From: Sandaracinaceae bacterium
GTDB lineage: Bacteria > Myxococcota_A > Polyangia > Polyangiales > Sandaracinaceae
DNA: 64,000 nucleotides
NCBI GenBank assembly: GCA_040218145.1
Contig: JAVJQK010000115.1
Location: 1 to 64,000 of the forward strand
Direction: 5' to 3'
The position numbers were made by a program, and so were the translations under genes. The notes below the pieces were generated by a model. That model was given only the letters and a program-made list of their open reading frames with translations, did not search any database and was not told where the DNA came from. Positions 16,520 to 25,429 of the stretch are shown here, one piece after another (position 1 is the stretch's first letter; each line of letters opens with the position of its first letter).

Positions 16520-17911
16520 ATGCTCACGTTCCGACTCAACGGACGCGAGGTCGACGCGAGCGGCGCCGACCCCAACACCACCCTGCTCGGCTGGCTCCGC
16601 GAGCGCGGCCTCACCGGATCCAAGGAGGGCTGCGCCGAAGGCGAGTGCGGCGCCTGCGCGGTGGTCGTCGTCACCGAAGGCCCCGACGGCAAGACCCGCT
16701 ATCAGCCGGTCAACAGCTGCCTCTACCTGCTCGGCTCCGCCATCGGGCGCGAGATCGTCACCGTCGAGGGCGTCGCCAACGGCGCGCTCCACCCGGTGCA
16801 GAAGGCCATGGTGGAGCTCGGCGGCAGCCAGTGCGGCTACTGCACGCCCGGCTTCATCATGAGCCTCTTCGCCGAGTACTACCGCGACGGCCGGGTCGAG
16901 GGGGAGCTCGACCCGGAGGCCATCGCCGGCAACCTCTGCCGCTGCACGGGCTACCGCCCCATCCGCGACGCGGGTCGGCGCCTCCCACTCGTCTCCGACG
17001 GCGACGGCCACGCCGCGCGCCTGAAGAGCCCCGCGCCCACCGACGCCGACGTCACGCTCACCGCGGGCGAGCGCGTCTATCTCCGCCCCAGCTCGCTGGC
17101 CGGCGTGTTCGACGCGCTCGCGCAGCACCCCGGGGCCAAGCTCGTCACGGGCGGCACCGACGCGGTGGTCGAGATGAACCAGCGCCTCACCCGCTACGAG
17201 GCCATCGTCTCGCTCGAGGCGGTCGAGGAGCTGCGGGTCTTCGAGGACGCGGACGACGCGCTCATCCTGGGCGCCGCGGTGCCGCTGGCCGAGATCGAGG
17301 AGCGGCTCGACGGCGCGCTCCCCATGCTCGAGGCGCTCCTCCCGCTCTTCTCGTCGCGCCTCATCCGCAACCGCGCGACCCTCGGCGGCAACCTCGCCAC
17401 CGCGAGCCCCATCGGCGACTCGCCCCCCGTGCTGCTCGCGCTCGGCGCCGAGGTGATCCTCGCGTCGGCCGAAGGCGAGCGCACCGTGCCGGTGAGCGAG
17501 CTCTTCACGGGCTACCGAAAGACGGCGTTGAAGGACGGCGAGGTGATCGCGAAGGTCCGCATCCCCAAGCCGTTCCCGACCATCGGCCGCTTCTACAAGG
17601 TCAGCAAGCGCGTGCACGACGACATCAGCACGGTGGCGGCGGGCTTCGCGATCGACCTCGACGACGCGGGCGTGGTCAAGCAGGCCCGGCTCGCGTACGG
17701 CGGCGTCGCGGCCACCCCGGCCCGCGCGTCCGACGCGGAGAAGGCCCTCGTCGGCAAGAAGTGGAGCGCCGAGGCGGTGGCCGACGCGAAGACGCGGCTC
17801 GCCAGGTCCTTCACCCCCATGACCGATCAACGCGGCAGCGCGGACTATCGCGCGGCCATGGTCACGCGGCTGCTCGACAAGCTGTGGGCCGAGACGGGAG
17901 CGAGCGCATGA
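16520..17911 (+). CDS. xdhA: Xanthine dehydrogenase-type small subunit (2Fe-2S and FAD)
   Basis: A 463-residue subunit carrying two [2Fe-2S] clusters and FAD. The N-terminal plant-type ferredoxin domain has CAEGECGAC plus a later Cys, and the second cluster domain has CGYCTPG and CRCTGYRP. The FAD domain (about 180-460) includes LVTGGTDAVVEM and GGNLATASPIGDSPP. It transfers electrons from the molybdenum subunit to NAD or another acceptor in the cytosol. The start is ATG 16520. Its last four bases overlap the large subunit gene (ATGA), which favours balanced synthesis. Purine oxidation is the usual role, but aldehyde or other N-heterocycle substrates cannot be excluded. Confidence 0.9.
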   Translation: MLTFRLNGREVDASGADPNTTLLGWLRERGLTGSKEGCAEGECGACAVVVVTEGPDGKTRYQPVNSCLYLLGSAIGREIVTVEGVANGALHPVQKAMVELGGSQCGYCTPGFIMSLFAEYYRDGRVEGELDPEAIAGNLCRCTGYRPIRDAGRRLPLVSDGDGHAARLKSPAPTDADVTLTAGERVYLRPSSLAGVFDALAQHPGAKLVTGGTDAVVEMNQRLTRYEAIVSLEAVEELRVFEDADDALILGAAVPLAEIEERLDGALPMLEALLPLFSSRLIRNRATLGGNLATASPIGDSPPVLLALGAEVILASAEGERTVPVSELFTGYRKTALKDGEVIAKVRIPKPFPTIGRFYKVSKRVHDDISTVAAGFAIDLDDAGVVKQARLAYGGVAATPARASDAEKALVGKKWSAEAVADAKTRLARSFTPMTDQRGSADYRAAMVTRLLDKLWAETGASA

Positions 17912-20250
17912 GCGTCGGCAAGTCCATCTCGCACGAGAGCGCCGAAGGCCACGTCACTGGCGCGGCCCTCTACACCGACGACCTGGTCCCGCGCTATCCG
18001 GGCTGCCTCCACGCCTGGCCCATCCAGGTCATGGCCGCGCGCGCCCGCGTCGACGCGATGCACCTCGACGAGGTCCGCAGTCACCCCGGCGTGGTGGCCG
18101 TGCTCACCGCGGACGACGTGCCGGGCGAGAACGACACGGGCGCCGCGCGCCGCGACGAGGCGCTCTTCCCGGTGGGCGAGACCGCCTACTGGGGCCAGGC
18201 CGTCGCGTGGGTCCTCGCCGAGTCCGAAGAGGCGGCCAAGATCGCGTCGCTGAAGGCGAAGATCGACTTCACGCCGCTCGAGGCGATCACCACCATCGAG
18301 CAGGCCATCGAGGCGGAGAGCTTCCACACCGAGCCGGGCGAGATCGCGCGCGGGGACCTCGACGCGGCGTTCCGCGACGCGCCCCACACCGCGACCGGCC
18401 AGCTCTACGTCGGCGGGCAGGAGCACTTCTACCTCGAGACCCAGGCCGCCATCGCCGACGTGGACGAGGCGGGCAGCGTGCTCATCCAGTCGAGCACCCA
18501 GCACCCGTCCGAGACGCAGGAGATCGTCGCGCGCGTGCTCGGCATCCCCCGCAACCAGGTCGTCGTGCAGTCGCTCCGCATGGGCGGCGCCTTCGGCGGC
18601 AAGGAGGTGCAGGCCAACCCCTACGCGGCCGTCGCCGCCATCGGATGCAAGCTCACCGGCCGCCCCGTCCGCGTGCGCCTCGACCGGATGCGCGACTTCA
18701 CGCTGACCGGCAAGCGCCACCCCTTCCTCGGCAAGTACCGCGTCGCGTTCGACGACGAGGGCGCGATCCTCGGCTTCGACCTCGACCTCTACTCCGACGG
18801 CGGCTGGTCGCTGGATCTGAGCGCCCCGGTCTTCCACCGCGCGCTCTTCCACGCCGACAACGCGTATTACCTGCCCAATGTCCGCGTACGCGGCCGCGTC
18901 TGCAAGACCAACGTCTGCTCGCACACCGCCTTCCGCGGTTTCGGCGGCCCGCAGGGCATGCTGATGATCGAGGATGCGATCGATCGCGTGGCCCGCGCGG
19001 TGAAGCTCCCGCCGCACGCGGTGCGTCAGAAGAACTTCTACCGCCCCGGTCACACCACGCACTACGAGCAGAAGGTCGAGCAGGCCGATCGCATCGAGCG
19101 CATCTGGGACGAGCTGCGCGGGAGCAGCCAGTTCGACGAGCGCTTCATGGACATCGAGGCGTTCAACGCCAAGAGCGCGCACCTCAAGCGCGGCGTCGCG
19201 ATCACCCCGGTCAAGTTCGGCATCTCGTTCACGGCCAAGTGGTACAACCAGGCCGGCGCGCTCGTGCTCGTCTACCGCGACGGCTCGGTGCAGGTGAACC
19301 ACGGCGGCACCGAGATGGGTCAGGGCCTGCACACGAAGATGCTGCAGATCGCCGCGCACTCGCTGGGCCTGCCCCTCGAGCGCGTGCGCATCATGCCGAC
19401 CCGGACCGACAAGGTCCCGAACACCAGCGCGACCGCCGCGTCGAGCGGCTCGGACCTCAACGGCGCCGCTGTCCTCGACGCCTGCGAGCAGATCAAAGAC
19501 CGCCTCCGCCCCATCGCGGCGCGCATGCTCGACATCGACCCCGACGAGGTGGAGTTCGGTGACGGGGAGGTCCGCCGGGCGCATCTCTGGAGCCGCTCGG
19601 TGCCCTTCGCGGAGGTCGTCGAGAAGGCCTACATGGAGCGCGTGCAGCTCAGCGCGACCGGCTTCTACAAGACCCCGCGCATCCACTTCGACGCCAAGGC
19701 CGGCCGCGGCAAGCCCTTCCACTACTTCGCGTACGGCGCGGCGGTGACCGAGGTCGAGGTCGACGGCTTCACCGGCATGTACACGATCAAGCGCGTGGAC
19801 ATCCTGCACGACTGCGGCACCTCGCTCTCGCCTCTGGTCGACCTCGGCCAGGTGGAGGGCGGCTTCATCCAGGGGCTCGGCTGGGTGACCCAGGAGGAGC
19901 TCTGGTGGGCCGACGACGGACGCCTCGGAACGTCCAACGCCTCGACCTACAAGCTCCCCACCCTCGGCGAGGCGCCCGAGGAGATGCACGTGTCGTTGCT
20001 GCCGAAGGCCGAGGAGCCGGGCGTGGTGTACGGCAGCAAGGCGGTCGGCGAGCCGCCCTTCATGCTCGCGATCAGCGCGCGCGAGGCCATCCGACACGCC
20101 GTCAGCGCGTTCGCGAGCGCGGGTGAGCCGGTGGAGCTCGCCTGCCCCGCCACGCCGGAGAAGACCTACTGGGCCATCGAGAAGCTGATGGCGCGCGAGG
20201 CGAAGACGGCGATGAAGCAGGCCCAGGCGGTCAGCGGAGCGGCCGAGTGA
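17908..20250 (+). CDS. xdhB: Xanthine dehydrogenase-type molybdenum-binding large subunit
   Basis: A 780-residue subunit of the molybdenum hydroxylase family. It has the cofactor-binding motifs GGAFGGKE, AFRGFGGPQG and GGTEMGQGLHTKM, and the C-terminal KAVGEPPFML, whose Glu is the expected catalytic base. Residue pattern and separate subunits match bacterial XdhAB rather than the single-chain eukaryotic enzyme. It hydroxylates its substrate using water at the Mo centre and passes electrons to the small subunit. It overlaps xdhA by four bases and the TerB-like gene by four bases. XdhC, the likely maturation factor, is encoded at 7681-8526. Confidence 0.9.
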   Translation: MSVGKSISHESAEGHVTGAALYTDDLVPRYPGCLHAWPIQVMAARARVDAMHLDEVRSHPGVVAVLTADDVPGENDTGAARRDEALFPVGETAYWGQAVAWVLAESEEAAKIASLKAKIDFTPLEAITTIEQAIEAESFHTEPGEIARGDLDAAFRDAPHTATGQLYVGGQEHFYLETQAAIADVDEAGSVLIQSSTQHPSETQEIVARVLGIPRNQVVVQSLRMGGAFGGKEVQANPYAAVAAIGCKLTGRPVRVRLDRMRDFTLTGKRHPFLGKYRVAFDDEGAILGFDLDLYSDGGWSLDLSAPVFHRALFHADNAYYLPNVRVRGRVCKTNVCSHTAFRGFGGPQGMLMIEDAIDRVARAVKLPPHAVRQKNFYRPGHTTHYEQKVEQADRIERIWDELRGSSQFDERFMDIEAFNAKSAHLKRGVAITPVKFGISFTAKWYNQAGALVLVYRDGSVQVNHGGTEMGQGLHTKMLQIAAHSLGLPLERVRIMPTRTDKVPNTSATAASSGSDLNGAAVLDACEQIKDRLRPIAARMLDIDPDEVEFGDGEVRRAHLWSRSVPFAEVVEKAYMERVQLSATGFYKTPRIHFDAKAGRGKPFHYFAYGAAVTEVEVDGFTGMYTIKRVDILHDCGTSLSPLVDLGQVEGGFIQGLGWVTQEELWWADDGRLGTSNASTYKLPTLGEAPEEMHVSLLPKAEEPGVVYGSKAVGEPPFMLAISAREAIRHAVSAFASAGEPVELACPATPEKTYWAIEKLMAREAKTAMKQAQAVSGAAE

Positions 20251-20693
20251 AGATCGACGCGCTGTCCGACGAGACCCGTCAGGCAGCCTTCGAGGCCATG
20301 GTCGCGATGGCCTGGGCCGACGCGCACCTCACGCGCGAGGAGATCTTCGCCGTGCGCGCGGCCGGCCAGCTGCTCTCCCTCTCGAGCGACGCGCTCGACG
20401 CGCTCGACGCCGGCCCGCCCGATCTCTCGGGCCTGCCCATCGAGGACCTGAAGTGGGCCGATCGCCGCCTCGTCTACCTGTGCGCCGCGTGGATGGCGGT
20501 GGTGGACGGACGCGAAGACGACGTGGAGGGCGCGCTCTTGGCCGAGCTGCGCGAGCGGCTCGACGTCCCACTCGAGGAGGCGACGACCCTTCGCGAAGAC
20601 GCGCGCATGATGCACGTCACCGCCCCGTCCTCGATGCCCTGGTACGAGGAGCTGGCCGCGGTCATCTCCGCCGCGGCTTCTCGCCGTCCCTGA
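20247..20693 (+). CDS. TerB-like helical protein coupled to the molybdoenzyme operon
   Basis: A 148-residue helical acidic protein that starts at a GTG overlapping the xdhB stop (GTGA). The pattern AFEAMVAMAWADAHLTREE followed by WMAVVDGREDDVEGALL, with two Asp/Glu-rich loops about 65 residues apart, resembles the TerB/DjlA-like family, which carries paired acidic metal-binding loops. Coupling to xdhB suggests a role with the enzyme, perhaps in assembly, but that is inference. Its final 32 bases overlap the convergent alkC gene. Confidence 0.7.
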   Translation: MKIDALSDETRQAAFEAMVAMAWADAHLTREEIFAVRAAGQLLSLSSDALDALDAGPPDLSGLPIEDLKWADRRLVYLCAAWMAVVDGREDDVEGALLAELRERLDVPLEEATTLREDARMMHVTAPSSMPWYEELAAVISAAASRRP

Positions 20694-21807
20694 GCGTGAA
20701 GCCGCTCGCGGCGAGCACCACGCCGTTGATCTGCACGTCGACCGCGTGCGCCCCCGGGTAGAGCGGCCGGATCGTCGTCACCCGCATCGGCTGCTTCTTC
20801 GTCAGCGAGGTCGACTCCCCCGCCTTCAAGGACAGCGTCTTCCACTTGAAGACCTTCGGGCGCGCGTCCCCGCTGGACTTGCGATAGTGCACCCGGTAGT
20901 CGATGAGGAGCTCCGCGTCGGGGCCCGCGTTCTCGAGCACCAGGGAGAGCGACACGTGCTCGCCGATCGCGACCGTCTCCGGCGAGACCGACAGCGACGC
21001 CGCCAGCCGCTTCGGCGGCCCGTAGCCGAGCACCTCGAGCGCGCGGGGATCGCCGGCCTTGATGAGCGTGCGCAGCGCGTGCTTCACCACCCAGGCCCGC
21101 TCCGCGCTCGCGCCGTCCATCCAGCGCGCGGCGATCTCGAGCACCGTCTCGGGGTGATCCTTCGCGACGTCGTTCAGGCAGTTCGCCACCGACTTGCGCA
21201 CGTAGAGCGAGGGGTCGTCCTTCAGCCGCTCGAGGATCGGGAAGATCGGCGAAGGGTCCGCGATGAGCGAGTCGAGCCGCTTGCCCCAGGGCAGCCGCGG
21301 GCGAACGCCCTCCGAGCACCAGCGCCGCACGTGCGGGCTCTCGTGCGAGGTCAGCGCGAGCAGCCGCGCGAAGACCTCGTCCGGATGGCGCTCCACGAAC
21401 GGGCGGATCGCGAACTCGCTCGTCAGGCGCTGGGTCAGCTCGATCATCGCGTGCCAGGACGCGTCGAGGTGCGCGACCCCGTGGTCCGCGATGAGCTGCC
21501 CGATCGGCCACTGCAGGTAGCCGCCCGTGACGTTCTCGGTGCCGTCGAGGAGCGGCGGCAGGCTGTCGGCGAGCATCCGCAGCCCGCGCTCCATGTCCTC
21601 GGGCAGCTCCGCTCGCAGCGCGGCGGAGAACTGACGCACCCGGTCCATCATCTCGAGCGCGTCGAGGTCCTCGGTGGCGCGTCGGAAGAAGCGCCGTTCG
21701 TCGAAGCCGGGGCACGTCGCGGCGACCTGCGCGCCGAGCGCCCTCGCCGCCTCCCGGTCGAACCAGTCCTTGAACGCCTTGGACTCACCGTTGTCCCCGT
21801 CGGCCAT
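20662..21807 (-). CDS. alkC: AlkC-type DNA glycosylase with C-terminal Ig-like domain
   Basis: A 381-residue protein with the HEAT-like repeat fold of the AlkC/AlkD superfamily. The conserved blocks SEFAIRPFVERH, SHESPHVRRWCSEGVRPRLPW and DDPSLYVRKSVANCLNDVAKDHP are typical of AlkC. Residues about 280-375 (VSPETVAIGEHVSLSLVLEN through VDVQINGVVLAASGFTLRDG) look like an Ig-like beta sandwich, as reported for AlkC enzymes that remove 3-methyladenine and 3-methylcytosine from DNA. It should act in base excision repair of alkylated DNA. The start is ATG 21807; ATG 21819 is possible. Its 3' end overlaps the TerB-like gene by 32 bases. Confidence 0.87.
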   Translation of the reverse strand: MADGDNGESKAFKDWFDREAARALGAQVAATCPGFDERRFFRRATEDLDALEMMDRVRQFSAALRAELPEDMERGLRMLADSLPPLLDGTENVTGGYLQWPIGQLIADHGVAHLDASWHAMIELTQRLTSEFAIRPFVERHPDEVFARLLALTSHESPHVRRWCSEGVRPRLPWGKRLDSLIADPSPIFPILERLKDDPSLYVRKSVANCLNDVAKDHPETVLEIAARWMDGASAERAWVVKHALRTLIKAGDPRALEVLGYGPPKRLAASLSVSPETVAIGEHVSLSLVLENAGPDAELLIDYRVHYRKSSGDARPKVFKWKTLSLKAGESTSLTKKQPMRVTTIRPLYPGAHAVDVQINGVVLAASGFTLRDGEKPRRR

Positions 21808-21886
21808 GGCGCGGAGCATCGGGCGCCCGGCGATCGACGGCAACCCGCTTGCTGCGCTCTTCAGCGCGCCCGCGACTGGCCGCGAA

Positions 21887-22384
21887 TCAGGACTCGCCGA
21901 GCGGGGGCACGGCGACCACGCCCGTGCTCGCGGGTGGCGCGCCGCGTACCACGATGATCCAGCTGCGGGTGCCGAGGGGCACGCCGTCGCTCACCGGGTG
22001 GATCGGTCCGAGCCGCGTGGCGGGCACGTCTCGCGCGGGGGCGATCTCGACGATGCTGCCGTCCGGCATGACGAAGCGGCGCGTCGCCTCGTCGGTCTCG
22101 GTCGCGATCGACGCATAGAAGGCCATCGCGTCGTTCACCGAGAGCGCGCTGCTGAGATAGACGGCCGAGAACGGCGCCTCCGCCTCGAGGGCCATCTCCT
22201 CCGCGTGCTGCTGGCGGCTGCCTTCGGGGACTCTGACGCCGAGCGCCGTCTCGACCGGCTCGCCGGGCCTCGCGACCCACCACGCGCACGCCGCGGTCCA
22301 GGATCCCAGAGCGAGCGCGAGCGCGGAGAGCAGCAGCCGCCTCCTCGGACGGCGGAGGTCTCGGACCGGCCTCAGCACGCGCAT
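21887..22384 (-). CDS. Small exported or lipid-anchored protein of unknown function
   Basis: A 165-residue protein. A basic start (RPVRDLRRPRRR) precedes a hydrophobic helix (LLLSALALALGSWTAAC), so it is a signal-anchor or lipoprotein with the Cys near residue 33. The mature part has PVETALGVRVPEGSRQQ and a beta-rich segment ending SWIIVVRGAPP, reminiscent of small periplasmic domains. ATG 22384 is preferred to GTG 22390 because GGAG lies 9 bases upstream. It is divergent from the gene at 22512 across a 127-base gap that carries an inverted repeat. Confidence 0.65.
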   Translation of the reverse strand: MRVLRPVRDLRRPRRRLLLSALALALGSWTAACAWWVARPGEPVETALGVRVPEGSRQQHAEEMALEAEAPFSAVYLSSALSVNDAMAFYASIATETDEATRRFVMPDGSIVEIAPARDVPATRLGPIHPVSDGVPLGTRSWIIVVRGAPPASTGVVAVPPLGES

Positions 22385-22453
22385 CTTCACTCACTCCAGG
22401 ATGTACAGAGAACCGTACGGCGGGGGGAGGCCTGCGTTGCAGTCCTCACCTAT

Positions 22454-22485
22454 GATTGATCTCTAAGTTCAATCGGCGAATCGGC
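22454..22485. promoter_or_regulatory. Inverted repeat and direct repeat in divergent promoter region
   Basis: In the gap between two divergent genes, GATTGA (22454-22459) and TCAATC (22469-22474) form an inverted repeat around an A/T-rich 9-base spacer. The heptamer AATCGGC then occurs twice (22471-22477 and 22479-22485). The stretch is clearly poorer in GC than its surroundings. It is a plausible operator and promoter region, with no identified regulator. Confidence 0.35.
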
Positions 22486-22511
22486 AATGGTGACCTGCTA
22501 TCTTGGAGTCG

Positions 22512-23402
22512 ATGAGCGACGGATGGCTCGAGCTCGACGGGGTCCCGGAGACCTCGCTCCCCAGCTGGGCGAACGACGGACGCAGCGGCGATCGCGTCTC
22601 GTTCCTCGAGGCCGGGCTCCTCGCCGTGCAAGATGGTTTGGCGACCTTCGCGCGCTGGACCGACGTGCTCTCGGTGGTGAAGCGCGGCGACGCCGCCTTC
22701 ATCCTCGCGCCGCGCCGGCCTCCCGCTGCGCCATGGATCCGCGTCGGCCCGCAGCAGATCGACGGCGACGTCGACTCCTTCCTGCGGCGCCTGGACGAGC
22801 GACGACGCAGCGGCGGGTACCGGGACTCCGTGCGGGCGCAGCGCCAGAACCTGCAGCTCGACGAGCTCCGCCGCCGGGTCTCCGCGCGCGAGCCCGTGCC
22901 CGGCGCCCTCGAGGTCCCCTCCACCATCGTGCTCGGGCGGTCCTATCCTGGCCTCGGTCTGACTCAGGCGTCCATCGTCACCGGAGGCGGCGCCCTGGGC
23001 CTGGTCTTCCCGGTGATCGGCGTCGTGGGCGCGGGTGCGGAGGAGCTCGCCAGCTTGTGCGGGCAGCTCGGCGCGATCGGTGGCGTCTTAGCGGGCGCGC
23101 TCATCGCGCGGCACGTAGGCCGCCGCTGGCGCGCTTCCAAGGACGCCACGCTCCCCCGCCAGCGCGTGCTCGTGCTCGCGCCCGACGGCTGCATCATCGG
23201 CTTCCGCACCGGCGTCCGGACCCTCCGCTGGTCGTCGGTCGGCCGCTTCGAGTCCGGCCGCATCGAGCCCGACTACGAGCTCGGCCTCATCGTGCGCGGC
23301 GCCGACGACCAGAAGCTCGGCGAGATCGAAGCCGCCTGGCTCGACGCCCCCCTCGAGCTCGTCGTGGCCGTCGCCGAAGCCTACCGAGAAGCCGCCCGGT
23401 AG
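22512..23402 (+). CDS. Membrane protein of unknown function
   Basis: A 296-residue protein. The first 150 residues are soluble, with WLELDGVPETSLPSW at the start and an Arg-rich helical part. Two long hydrophobic stretches follow (about 155-200: IVTGGGALGLVFPVIGVVGAG and LGAIGGVLAGALIARHVG), forming a membrane hairpin. The C-terminal soluble domain (about 215-296) has a small beta-sheet resembling PH-like or photosystem-repair-type domains (VLVLAPDGCIIGFRTGVRTLRWSSV). The start is ATG 22512, with GGAG only 3 bases upstream. It ends 3 bases before the SMI1-like gene, so the two are probably one operon. Function unknown. Confidence 0.7.
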   Translation: MSDGWLELDGVPETSLPSWANDGRSGDRVSFLEAGLLAVQDGLATFARWTDVLSVVKRGDAAFILAPRRPPAAPWIRVGPQQIDGDVDSFLRRLDERRRSGGYRDSVRAQRQNLQLDELRRRVSAREPVPGALEVPSTIVLGRSYPGLGLTQASIVTGGGALGLVFPVIGVVGAGAEELASLCGQLGAIGGVLAGALIARHVGRRWRASKDATLPRQRVLVLAPDGCIIGFRTGVRTLRWSSVGRFESGRIEPDYELGLIVRGADDQKLGEIEAAWLDAPLELVVAVAEAYREAAR

Positions 23403-23404
23403 CC

Positions 23405-24145
23405 GTGCGAGCGACCGCGATCGACATCGAGCGACTCGCCGAGCGGTTGAACGCGCTCTGGGCAGCAGACCCGGAGCTTCGCGTGTTCGGGGCAGAGACC
23501 CACCGCTACGAGCTCCGCCCGACGCTCGGGGAGAACGACATCGCCCGTTTCGAACGGGAGCGAGGTGTCGAGTTGCCGGCCGACTACCGTGCCTTCCTCG
23601 AGCAGATCGGGGACGGCGGGGCGGGGCCGCAGTACGGGCTCCGAACGCTCGCGGACGCCACCCGCCGCCAGGACGTGGATCTGTCACGTGACTTCGTGTG
23701 GGAGCAGCGCGTCGAGCTCGACGGTCCTGCGAGCAGCCAGGTGGAGGCGTGGTTGGAGGACCCCTGCGGTATTGCGACGATCTGCGACCACGGGTGCGGA
23801 TACACCTCGTTTCTCGTCGTCCGGGGTCCGTCGCGAGGAACTGTCTGGGACGAGTGGGTCGCCGCCGACGGCCCGCTCACGCCGACCGGCCTCGACTTCG
23901 GGAGCTGGTATCTGGAATGGATCGAGTCGAAGCTGCGGACGATCGCGCGAGCCCCTCGCACCGAAGCGGTGCGAGTCGGCATGCACCGTAGCGAGCTCCG
24001 AGCCCTCCTCGGCGAGGAGCGCGTTTGGGGGAGCGCTGGAGTCGAGGAGGGGGAGACCCATGTCGGGTTCGACGACTGCCACGGGTCGTTCCTGCTGGGG
24101 TCCGACGGACGCGTGAAGAGGACCTACATCCGCTCGTTCTACTGA
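23405..24145 (+). CDS. SMI1/KNR4 family protein
   Basis: A 246-residue soluble protein starting at GTG 23405. The core matches SMI1/KNR4: IARFERERGVELPADYRAFLEQIGDGGAGPQYGL, later a CGYTSFLVVRG strand and LDFGSWYLEWIESKL. Bacterial members are mostly immunity proteins against polymorphic toxins or housekeeping regulators. No toxin gene is next to it; only the membrane protein 2 bases upstream is linked. The final part (VGMHRSELRALLGEERVW...VKRTYIRSFY) forms an extra small domain. An orphan immunity role is possible but unproven. Confidence 0.8.
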   Translation: MRATAIDIERLAERLNALWAADPELRVFGAETHRYELRPTLGENDIARFERERGVELPADYRAFLEQIGDGGAGPQYGLRTLADATRRQDVDLSRDFVWEQRVELDGPASSQVEAWLEDPCGIATICDHGCGYTSFLVVRGPSRGTVWDEWVAADGPLTPTGLDFGSWYLEWIESKLRTIARAPRTEAVRVGMHRSELRALLGEERVWGSAGVEEGETHVGFDDCHGSFLLGSDGRVKRTYIRSFY

Positions 24146-24188
24146 CCGACGGTCGCGGCGGATGGGACCCCAGCCCGGATGGAGCACC

Positions 24189-24854
24189 TCAGCCCGCGAC
24201 GCAGGTGTGCTCACCTTCGGTCGGGGAGGGCTCCGTCTCACCGGGGCACTGAACCATGCACATCGAGGTGTCGCGGCACAGGACCGTGCAGTCCGCCTCA
24301 CAGGTCACGGTGCAGGTCGCGCCCATCTCGCACTCGACGTCGCCCTCGTCGGCCACCGTCACGGTGCAGGTGGCGTCGCTGCACAGCACGTCGCCGTCGC
24401 GGCCGCTCGTCACGGTGCAGGTCGCGCCCGAGTCGCAGTTGATGGTGTTGTCGGCGCCCATGGCCTCGAAGGCGCACATGGAGCCCATCTCGCAGTCGAG
24501 GTCGGCGTTGTCGCCCGCCGTCGTCACGTCACAGGTCGAGTTGGTGGAGCAGGCCACGTTCGTGTCCCCGAGCGCGTCGACGACGCAGTCGGCCATCGCG
24601 CCACAGTCGACGTCACACGCCTCCGTGCCGCAGTCGGTCGTGCAGGTGTTGCCTTCGCCGCAGGTGAGCTGACAGCCAGATCCTTCGAGCGCGCCGCAGC
24701 TGAGGCCGCAGTCGAAGCCGAGCGGGCAGAGGCAGCTGACCCCGGTGCACATGCAGTCGGGGCCCGGGCAGGCGACGGGCTCGGTCGGTGTGGATTCGCC
24801 CGCGCAGGCGAGCAGAAGAAAGGAAAGGGAGAGAAGCGAGATCGTAGTCTTCAT
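24189..24854 (-). CDS. Cys-rich repeat lipoprotein, last gene of the sigma/FecR operon
   Basis: A 221-residue lipoprotein. The signal sequence MKTTISLLSLSFLLLAC gives a lipobox with Cys17. The mature protein is extremely rich in Cys, Asp, Thr and Gly, with repeats of the form D-x-x-C-x-x-G-(A/S)-x-C-x-(V/F), which would form a disulfide-stabilised right-handed solenoid (about 14 repeats of 10-14 residues). It follows the other Cys-rich lipoprotein gene by 32 bases, so it probably shares its transcript. It could be a surface stalk or binding protein. No enzyme motif is seen. Confidence 0.78.
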   Translation of the reverse strand: MKTTISLLSLSFLLLACAGESTPTEPVACPGPDCMCTGVSCLCPLGFDCGLSCGALEGSGCQLTCGEGNTCTTDCGTEACDVDCGAMADCVVDALGDTNVACSTNSTCDVTTAGDNADLDCEMGSMCAFEAMGADNTINCDSGATCTVTSGRDGDVLCSDATCTVTVADEGDVECEMGATCTVTCEADCTVLCRDTSMCMVQCPGETEPSPTEGEHTCVAG

Positions 24855-24886
24855 GCCCCGTGGGTCACGCCAGGCCCTCGCGCTGA

Positions 24887-25429
24887 TTAACAAGAATCGC
24901 CGTCGAGGCAGATCAGGTCCGAAGGTCGAGTCGGGTAGGTACAGCAGGCGCGGAAGCACGAAGCGCAGTCCGTGGCGGGAACGAAGGGCGTGCAGGTGCC
25001 GTCGACGCAGATCTGATTCGCCCCACAAGGGCGCCCACACTCGCCGCAGTGCAGCGGGTGGGTCGTCACGTCGACGCATCCACCGAGGCAAGCGCTCCCT
25101 GTGCTGCACGAATCGACGCACACACCCCCCTGGCACAAGGCCGGGCAGTCGATGTCCGCGACGCCGCAGTGGTCGCCGTCTGCGCTGATGTCGACGCAGT
25201 CGGGCCCGACCCGGACCAGCCCCTGGCGGCAGACGCAGGCGCCGTCGATGCAGTACTCGTCGTCTTCACAGTGCGTCTCCGTCGCCCCGCAGGACTCGGG
25301 GTCCCGCAGGCCGATGGGCGAGACCGTTCCCGCGTCCCCGCCGGGGGCGCAGCCGTCGCAGCGCTCGAAGAGCTCGACCTGCTGCTGCCCACACCCGGCG
25401 AGGAGCGCGGCGAGGAGGAGGGCGCGCAT
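24887..25429 (-). CDS. Cys-rich lipoprotein with EGF-like pattern
   Basis: A 180-residue lipoprotein beginning MRALLLAALLAGC (lipobox Cys13). The mature part has about 27 Cys residues arranged in small knots, including CEDDEYCIDGACVCRQGLVRVG, CVDVTTHPLHCGECGRPCGANQICVDGTC and CASCFRACC, like the EGF-type and Stigma-type Cys-rich modules of myxobacterial surface proteins. Its ATG overlaps the FecR stop by one base (TGATG). It is therefore translated with the regulator and may be its extracytoplasmic partner. Confidence 0.8.
   Translation of the reverse strand: MRALLLAALLAGCGQQQVELFERCDGCAPGGDAGTVSPIGLRDPESCGATETHCEDDEYCIDGACVCRQGLVRVGPDCVDISADGDHCGVADIDCPALCQGGVCVDSCSTGSACLGGCVDVTTHPLHCGECGRPCGANQICVDGTCTPFVPATDCASCFRACCTYPTRPSDLICLDGDSC

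Noticed and set aside
17845-20097. A 750-codon minus-strand frame opposite the molybdenum subunit gene.
   Set aside because: It runs antisense to a gene with all conserved motifs, its composition is unlike protein, and it lacks a Shine-Dalgarno site.
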